A program made the translations under genes and the position numbers. From the NCBI GenBank assembly GCA_900542945.1, contig UQPI01000083.1, positions 1 to 6,172 of the forward strand: DNA of 6,172 nucleotides, given 5' to 3'. Shown one piece after another: positions 1 through 6,172 of this stretch. The notes below the pieces were generated by a model. It searched no databases and had not been told where the DNA came from. It saw only the letters and a program-made list of their open reading frames with translations. Every line of letters begins with the position of its first letter. Position 1 is the first letter of the stretch. The stretch comes from an uncultured Collinsella sp. (GTDB lineage: Bacteria > Actinomycetota > Coriobacteriia > Coriobacteriales > Coriobacteriaceae).

Positions 1-53
1 TGTGTATGGGCGACGTGCCGTTTGCTTGACGCCGCAAAGGATACCCGTTTTGG

Positions 54-63
54 ACTTTAAAGT
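54..63. repeat. Perfect 10-bp palindrome, candidate operator
   Basis: ACTTTAAAGT reads identically on both strands and does not extend outward. It overlaps the 6-bp palindrome GTTAAC (62-67) and covers the proposed -35 element. Perfect palindromes of this size in a leader are typical of dimeric regulator sites, but I do not recognise the motif as that of a named nitrogen regulator. AT-rich palindromes also arise by chance. Confidence 0.35.
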
Positions 64-85
64 TAACCACGACTAACAAAATAAT
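56..85 (+). promoter_or_regulatory. Possible sigma-70-like promoter for gltBD
   Basis: TTTAAA at 56-61 (4 of 6 matches to the -35 consensus) and AATAAT at 80-85 (5 of 6 to the -10 consensus) are separated by 18 bases, in the most AT-rich stretch of an otherwise GC-rich window. Transcription would begin near position 92 and give a leader of about 100 nt. The -35 element lies within the palindrome at 54-63, and the -10 lies in the left arm of the inverted repeat at 79-107, an arrangement expected for repressor or activator control. A weaker alternative is GAAACA (120-125) with CATAGT (144-149), also 18 bases apart. TTGACG at 26-31 is a good -35 match but has no convincing -10 at normal distance. 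This is inference from consensus matching only. Confidence 0.3.
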
Positions 86-107
86 TGCGTGCGTTACGCG
101 ATTGTTT
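79..107. repeat. Imperfect inverted repeat / potential leader hairpin
   Basis: The left arm 79-90 (AAATAATTGCGT) and right arm 96-107 (ACGCGATTGTTT) are complementary at 10 of 12 positions, around a 5-base loop (91-95, GCGTT). Both mismatches (82 with 104, 86 with 100) are T opposite G, so a + strand RNA could pair all 12 positions using two G-U wobbles. The loop-proximal part is GC-rich and the base is A/T-rich. It could be an operator overlapping the proposed -10 and start site, a leader hairpin if transcription begins upstream, or a weak terminator for an upstream gene. The only T-rich stretch (TTGTTT) lies within the arm, and no free T-run follows it, so a terminator is not favoured. Confidence 0.45.
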
Positions 108-113
108 CGAAAC
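104..113. repeat. Perfect 10-bp palindrome, second candidate operator
   Basis: GTTTCGAAAC is self-complementary on both strands and does not extend. Its centre (108.5) is exactly 50 bp from the centre of the palindrome at 54-63 (58.5), close to five helical turns. It shares four bases with the right arm of the inverted repeat at 79-107. It has no loop, so it would be a DNA site and not an RNA hairpin. The regulator is unknown. Confidence 0.35.
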
Positions 114-179
114 GGGTGAGAAACACAACGGGCCGGCGATGCTCATAGTATGCCTATTCAACTGACTGTCTAATATCTA

Positions 180-186
180 GGGGAGG
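180..186 (+). promoter_or_regulatory. Ribosome-binding site of gltB
   Basis: GGGGAGG is a strong Shine-Dalgarno six bases upstream of the ATG at 193. An in-frame TAG at 178-180, overlapping its first base, rules out any start further upstream, so this site fixes the gltB start. Confidence 0.9.
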
Positions 187-192
187 ATCGCG

Positions 193-3100
193 ATGCAGGC
201 AGATTCCGCTCAGCAGCAGGGCCTTTATCGCCCCGAATTCGACCACGATGCTTGTGGCATCGGCGCGCTTGCCGATATCAACGGTGAGCGCCATCACCAG
301 ATTCTGGACGATGCGCTGTCCATTCTGGTCAACTTGGAGCACCGCGGCGGCACGGGACTCGAGAAGAACACCGGCGACGGCGCTGGCATCCTGTTCCAGG
401 TTCCGCATCACTTTTTTCGTAAAGAGGCCCAAAAGTGCGGCCAGATTCTGCCGGCAGAGGGCGACTATGGTGTGGCCATGCTGTTCTTCCCGCAGGACGA
501 CAAGGGCGTAGAGGATGCCCGTCGCGTGTTCGAGGAGGGCTGCGCCGAGGCCGGCGTGCCGCTGCTCTTTTGGCGCGAGGTGCCGGTCGACCCGCACGAC
601 CTGGGCGAGACGGCGCGCGCCTGCATGCCCACCATCTTGCAGGCTTTCCTGGGCCGCCCCGACGACACGCCCGCCGGCGATGCCTTTGAGCGTCGCCTGT
701 ACGTGTGCCGTCGCACCATCGAAAAGAAGGCCGACGCCGAGTTTGCCCTGCGCGACAAGATCTTCTACGTGTGCTCTATGAGCTCGCGCACCATCGTGTA
801 CAAGGGCATGCTGGTCGCCACGCAGATGCGCCGCTTCTTCATCGACCTCAACGACGCCGCCGTCAAGACGGCTGTGGCGCTCGTCCACTCGCGCTACTCC
901 ACCAACACCACGCCCAGCTGGGAGCGCGCGCACCCCAACCGCTTTATCATCCATAACGGCGAGATCAACACCCTCAAGGGCAACGTCAACTGGATCCGCG
1001 CCCGCGAGCCCAACCTGTACAGCCCTGTGCTGCAGCACGACCTTGAGCGCGTGATGCCTATCATCAACCGCGAGGGTTCCGACTCCGCGATTCTGGACAA
1101 CGTGCTCGAGTTTTTGGTCATGAACGGCCGTCCGCTCACGCGTGCCGCGTCCATGTTGCTGCCCGAGCCGTGGGACCACAACGACAACCTGAGTGAGGAG
1201 CGCCGCGCCTACGACGCTTACCAGTCCATGCTCATGGAGCCGTGGGATGGTCCTGCCGCTATCGCCTTTACCGATGGCCGTACCCTGGGCGCCGCCCTCG
1301 ACCGTAACGGCCTGCGTCCCGCCCGCTATTATGTGACGCGCGACGGTCGCTTTATGCTGGCAAGCGAGGTGGGCACCATCGAGGTGAGCCCCGAGAACAT
1401 CCTGACGAGCGGCTGCCTGGGACCGGGCCAGATGCTCGAGGTCGATTTTGCCCGCGGCCGCGTGATCTACAACGACGAGCTGCGCGCCCGCTATGCCAAG
1501 GAGAAGCCCTACCGCGACTGGATTGCCGAGGAGACACTGACCGTCGACGCGCTCGATGAGCCCGCCGCGCCCGCGCCCGCCGAGGATGCCGAGGTGCCCG
1601 CCGCCGTGCGCATGGCCAAGCTCGGCTATCACTGGGATGATGTTGACGAGGTCGTGCGCCCCATGGCCCAGCAGGGCAAGGCCCCGCTCGCCTCGATGGG
1701 TATCGATGCGCCGTTGGCCTGCCTGTCCAAGAAGACGCGTTCGTTCTTTGACTACTTCTATCAGCTGTTCGCCCAGGTCACGAATCCTCCGATCGATGCC
1801 CTGCGCGAGCATATGGTAACTTCGACCACGCTCTACCTGGGCAACCACGGCAACCTGCTTGAGGATTCCCGTACGGCCTGTCAGCTGGTGCGCTTGGAGC
1901 GCCCGTTGCTCAACGAGGAAGAGTTCGAACATATCTGTGCCATCGACCGCGTGGGCTTTAAGACCCGCCGGTTCCGTGCCGTGTACCGCCGCGACGCGGG
2001 TGAGGGCGCGCTGCAGGCTGCGCTCAAGCAGCTTGCCGAAGACGTCGAGGCTGCGGTTCGCGATGGCGTGAACATCGTGGTGCTGAGCGACCGTGCCGCT
2101 GCGGGCGAGGTGCCCGTGCCGTCGCTGCTCGCCGTGGGCTGCGTGCACAACCACCTGATCCGTGCTGGCGTGCGCACCTTTGCCGATATCGTGGTGGAGT
2201 GCGGTGACGCCGTGTCTCCGCACGACTTTGCGGCACTGGTGGGCTACTCCGCGAGCGGCATCTATCCGTACAACGCACATGTCTGCATCCGCGATCTGGC
2301 GACACACGGCGACCTGGACGTGACGGCCGAGCAGGGCATCGCCAACTACAACAAGGCTGCGACCGCCGGCATCGTCTCCATCATGTCCAAGATGGGCATC
2401 TCCACGGTGCAGAGCTACCATTCGGCGCAGATCTTTGAGGCTGTGGGCTTTACGCCGGAGTTCGTCAACGCGTACTTCGTCGGCACGGTGAGCCGTGTGG
2501 GCGGTATGGGTGTCGAGGACGTTGAGCGCGAGCAAAACGAGCGCTACGACGCCGCGCTCGCTATCCTTAAGAGCCCGGCTCCCGATCAGCTGCCCACGCT
2601 GGGTCTGACCAAGTGGCGCCCGCTCGGTGGCCAGGATCACCTGATCGACCCTCAGACTGTCTACCTGCTGCAGACCGCCTGCCGTGAGGACAGCTACGAC
2701 ACCTTTAAGGAGTACAGCGCCCGCCTGCACCGCACCGGCCGTGCCGTGCGTCTGCGCGACTTGCTCGACTTTGATGCCAGCGGCCGCACGCCGGTTTCGC
2801 TCGACGAGGTCGAGCCCGCGCTCAACATCGTCCGCCGCTTTAACACCGGCGCCATGTCGTACGGCTCCATCAGCAAGGAAGCACACGAGTGCATGGCCAT
2901 CGCCATGAACCGCCTGCACGGCCGTTCCAACTCGGGCGAGGGCGGTGAGGATCCGCGTCGCGAGACCCCGCTGGCTAACGGTGATTCCAAGAACTCCGCG
3001 ATCAAGCAGGTGGCAAGTGCGCGCTTTGGCGTGACGAGCCGCTACCTGTGCAGCGCCTTCGAGATTCAGATCAAGATGGCCCAGGGCGCCAAGCCCGGCG

Positions 3101-4878
3101 AGGGTGGCCACCTGCCCGGCAAGAAGGTCTACCCCTGGATTGCCGAGGTCCGTCAGTCCACGCCCGGCATCGGCCTGATCTCGCCTCCGCCGCACCACGA
3201 CATCTACTCCATCGAGGACCTGGCAGAGCTGATCTTTGACCTTAAGAATGCCAACCCCGGCGCGCGCGTGTCGGTCAAGCTGGTCAGCGAGGCCGGCGTC
3301 GGCACCATCGCAACCGGTGTGGCCAAGGGCGCTGCCGACAAGATCTTGATCAGCGGCCACAATGGCGGCTCGGGTGCCGCGGCGCGCGATTCGATCTGGC
3401 ACGCCGGTCTGCCGCTGGAGCTTGGCCTTGCCGAGGCTCAACAGACGCTGCTGCAAAACGGCCTGCGCTCGCGCGTGGTGCTCGAGGCCGACGGCAAGCT
3501 CATGGACGGTACCGATGTCGCCGTTGCCTGCCTGCTGGGCGCCGAGGAGTTTGGCTTTGCGACCATGCCGCTCATCTCGATGGGCTGCCTCATGCAGCGC
3601 GACTGCCAGCAGGATACCTGCCCCGCCGGCATCGCCACGCAAAACTGCCGCTTGCGTCGCGGCTTCCGCGGCAAGCCCGAGCACGTCGAGCACTTTATGC
3701 TCTTTGTTGCCGAGCAACTGCGCGAGGTCATGGCGAGCCTGGGCTTCCGCACCGTCGACGAGATGGTCGGCCATCCCGAGTGCTTGCGCCAGATCGAGGT
3801 CCCGGGCAACCGCAAGGCTAACCTGCTCGATCTGACGCCCGTGCTGGCAAGCGCGACCTGCGAGTTCGGTGCCCACATCCCGGGTGCCGACGGCCGTCAC
3901 TTCCTGCCCCAGATGGCCGCGGACAGCGAGCTCGACAAGACGCTCGATTCCACGCTGTTTGTGCCCTACACGGCCGACGCCCGCGCGCACCTGCGCCCGA
4001 TTCGCTTCCGCGCCGATATCGCCAACGTCAACCGTTGCGTGGGCACCATCCTGGGCAACGCGGTGACCAAGGCGCATCCCGAGGGCTTGCCCGCCGGCTC
4101 CATCACCATCGATTGCGATGGTTCGGCTGGTCAGAGCTTTGGTGCCTTCCTGCCGCGTGGCATTACGCTCAACGTGTGCGGCGACGCCAACGATTACTTT
4201 GGCAAGGGCCTTTCGGGCGGCGAGGTGTCGGTGCGCCCCAACCCGCATGCGACCTACAAGTTCGACGAGAACATCATCGTGGGCAACGTTGCGTTCTTTG
4301 GTGCCACGAGCGGCCGCGGCTTCATTAACGGCCTGGCCGGCCAGCGCTTTGGCGTACGCAACTCCGGTGCCACCGTGGTGGTCGAGGGCTGCGGCAACCA
4401 TGGCTGCGAGTACATGACGGGCGGTCTGGCGCTCATCCTGGGCGAGGTCGGGCAGAACTTCGCCGCCGGCATGACAGGTGGCGTGGCCTATGTCTTTGAC
4501 CAGTACGGCACGCTCGATGCCCGTGTGAACCACGAGAGCGTTGAGCTCAAGGCCCCGACGGCCGGCGAGCTGGCGCAGATTCGCGCACTCATCCAGGAGC
4601 ACGTGGATGCGACGCAGAGCCCGCGCGGCATTAAGCTGCTCTACAGCTTTGAGACGATGAGCAAGCACTTTGTGAAGGTCATTCCGACCGAGTACGAACG
4701 CGTGCTGGCGATTGTCGCCGCGGGCGAGGCCGTGGGCAAGACGCATGCGCAGGCCGAGGAGCTGGCGTTTGACATCGTGACCGGCCGCGCGAGCGCCGCG
4801 GATGTCGCTCGCTTCGATGTCACGGGCGCTGCGTCCGTGGCTGCCAGCTCTGTTGCTTCGACCAAGAAGGAGGCGTAA
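193..4878 (+). CDS. gltB: Glutamate synthase large (alpha) subunit
   Basis: GltB is the catalytic subunit of bacterial cytosolic glutamate synthase: glutamine + 2-oxoglutarate + reducing power -> 2 glutamate. The protein has 1561 residues, close to the family's usual ~1500. Domains in order are as follows. (1) A propeptide of about 20 residues is followed by C21 (HDACGIG), the expected N-terminal nucleophile of a class II glutamine amidotransferase after self-cleavage. The amidotransferase domain (~21-435) shows EHRGGTG (49-55), GDGAG (61-65), HSRYST (232-237) and HNGEINT (254-260). (2) An Ala/Pro linker (457-471) leads to the central domain with QLFAQVTNPPID (524-535), YLGNHGNLLEDS (548-559) and SKMGIST (732-738). 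(3) The FMN/2-oxoglutarate barrel (~820-1190) has FNTGAMSYGSIS (883-894), NSGEGGED (913-920), KPGEGGHLPG (967-976), SPPPHHDIYS (997-1006) and the 3Fe-4S cysteines C1132, C1138 and C1143 (C-x5-C-x4-C). (4) The GXGXG beta-helix (~1270-1460) has GSAGQSFGAF and GNHGCEYMTGG. No signal peptide, membrane segment, frameshift or missing catalytic residue is seen. The start is fixed by the strong ribosome-binding site and the in-frame TAG at 178-180. Domain edges are estimates. Confidence 0.98.
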   Translation: MQADSAQQQGLYRPEFDHDACGIGALADINGERHHQILDDALSILVNLEHRGGTGLEKNTGDGAGILFQVPHHFFRKEAQKCGQILPAEGDYGVAMLFFPQDDKGVEDARRVFEEGCAEAGVPLLFWREVPVDPHDLGETARACMPTILQAFLGRPDDTPAGDAFERRLYVCRRTIEKKADAEFALRDKIFYVCSMSSRTIVYKGMLVATQMRRFFIDLNDAAVKTAVALVHSRYSTNTTPSWERAHPNRFIIHNGEINTLKGNVNWIRAREPNLYSPVLQHDLERVMPIINREGSDSAILDNVLEFLVMNGRPLTRAASMLLPEPWDHNDNLSEERRAYDAYQSMLMEPWDGPAAIAFTDGRTLGAALDRNGLRPARYYVTRDGRFMLASEVGTIEVSPENILTSGCLGPGQMLEVDFARGRVIYNDELRARYAKEKPYRDWIAEETLTVDALDEPAAPAPAEDAEVPAAVRMAKLGYHWDDVDEVVRPMAQQGKAPLASMGIDAPLACLSKKTRSFFDYFYQLFAQVTNPPIDALREHMVTSTTLYLGNHGNLLEDSRTACQLVRLERPLLNEEEFEHICAIDRVGFKTRRFRAVYRRDAGEGALQAALKQLAEDVEAAVRDGVNIVVLSDRAAAGEVPVPSLLAVGCVHNHLIRAGVRTFADIVVECGDAVSPHDFAALVGYSASGIYPYNAHVCIRDLATHGDLDVTAEQGIANYNKAATAGIVSIMSKMGISTVQSYHSAQIFEAVGFTPEFVNAYFVGTVSRVGGMGVEDVEREQNERYDAALAILKSPAPDQLPTLGLTKWRPLGGQDHLIDPQTVYLLQTACREDSYDTFKEYSARLHRTGRAVRLRDLLDFDASGRTPVSLDEVEPALNIVRRFNTGAMSYGSISKEAHECMAIAMNRLHGRSNSGEGGEDPRRETPLANGDSKNSAIKQVASARFGVTSRYLCSAFEIQIKMAQGAKPGEGGHLPGKKVYPWIAEVRQSTPGIGLISPPPHHDIYSIEDLAELIFDLKNANPGARVSVKLVSEAGVGTIATGVAKGAADKILISGHNGGSGAAARDSIWHAGLPLELGLAEAQQTLLQNGLRSRVVLEADGKLMDGTDVAVACLLGAEEFGFATMPLISMGCLMQRDCQQDTCPAGIATQNCRLRRGFRGKPEHVEHFMLFVAEQLREVMASLGFRTVDEMVGHPECLRQIEVPGNRKANLLDLTPVLASATCEFGAHIPGADGRHFLPQMAADSELDKTLDSTLFVPYTADARAHLRPIRFRADIANVNRCVGTILGNAVTKAHPEGLPAGSITIDCDGSAGQSFGAFLPRGITLNVCGDANDYFGKGLSGGEVSVRPNPHATYKFDENIIVGNVAFFGATSGRGFINGLAGQRFGVRNSGATVVVEGCGNHGCEYMTGGLALILGEVGQNFAAGMTGGVAYVFDQYGTLDARVNHESVELKAPTAGELAQIRALIQEHVDATQSPRGIKLLYSFETMSKHFVKVIPTEYERVLAIVAAGEAVGKTHAQAEELAFDIVTGRASAADVARFDVTGAASVAASSVASTKKEA
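4867..4873 (+). promoter_or_regulatory. Ribosome-binding site of gltD inside gltB
   Basis: AAGGAGG lies 10 bases before the gltD ATG at 4884 and is formed by the last lysine, glutamate and alanine codons of gltB (residues 1559-1561). Ribosomes finishing gltB pass over this site, which suggests coupled and balanced synthesis of the two subunits. It also favours the ATG at 4884; the GTG at 4879 is out of frame with gltD. Confidence 0.88.
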
Positions 4879-4883
4879 GTGCC

Positions 4884-6172
<1,289 letters not shown>

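Noticed and set aside
1..60. C-terminal end of an upstream gene (frame open from position 1 to TAA at 58-60)
   Set aside because: Only 19 codons are visible, a second frame is also open to 74-76, and no motif is recognisable. The choice cannot be supported.
79..107. Intrinsic terminator
   Set aside because: The hairpin's only T-rich stretch is inside its right arm and is followed by CGAAAC, with no free T-run. The GC-rich part of the stem is only four pairs.
111..132. AACGGG direct repeat (111-116 and 127-132)
   Set aside because: Two six-base copies 16 bp apart are too short to distinguish from chance, and they match no known site.
139..173. Two short upstream reading frames (139-165, 8 codons; 150-173, 7 codons) as leader peptides
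   Set aside because: Neither has a Shine-Dalgarno at a suitable distance, they overlap in different frames, and they are not enriched in Gln or Glu codons as an attenuation peptide would be.
171..176. TAATAT as the gltB -10 element
   Set aside because: No suitable -35 lies 16-19 bases upstream, and transcription would start within or after the Shine-Dalgarno at 180-186.
1558..1620. Possible inserted segment in GltB, GC-rich Ala/Pro codons at residues 457-471
   Set aside because: This is the usual variable linker between the amidotransferase and central domains. Reading frame and flanking motifs are intact.

Overview
The window is a high-GC bacterial chromosomal segment holding a glutamate synthase (GOGAT) operon on the + strand. 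It contains a complete gltB (large, alpha subunit; 193-4878) and a gltD (small, beta subunit) that starts at 4884 and runs off the right edge. Codons mostly end in G or C, ribosome-binding sites are strong and purine-rich, and the protein style suggests a high-GC anaerobe. My best guess is the actinobacterial class Coriobacteriia (Collinsella-like). That placement rests on recognition of protein style, not on a search, and is moderate at best.

Layout: positions 1-192 are a non-coding leader, visibly more AT-rich than the genes. It carries a possible sigma-70-like promoter, two perfect 10-bp palindromes whose centres are exactly 50 bp apart, and an imperfect inverted repeat (79-107) that would fold as a fully paired 12-bp hairpin in RNA if G-U pairs are allowed. 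A strong Shine-Dalgarno (180-186) precedes gltB. The gltD Shine-Dalgarno lies inside the last codons of gltB, and only 5 bases separate the gltB stop from the gltD start, so the two are almost certainly co-transcribed and probably translationally coupled.

Function: the two subunits form bacterial-type, probably NADPH-dependent GOGAT, which converts L-glutamine plus 2-oxoglutarate into two L-glutamates. GltD takes electrons from NAD(P)H through FAD and its cysteine-ligated clusters. GltB receives them through a 3Fe-4S cluster and FMN, hydrolyses glutamine in its N-terminal amidotransferase domain, and channels the ammonia to 2-oxoglutarate at the FMN site. With glutamine synthetase (not in this window) this is the main low-ammonium assimilation route.

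I see no mobile element, CRISPR array, RNA gene or new multi-gene system. The genes are core metabolism and look intact. The least explained part is the leader. A very long antisense open frame (154-5073) is best read as a codon-bias shadow of gltB.
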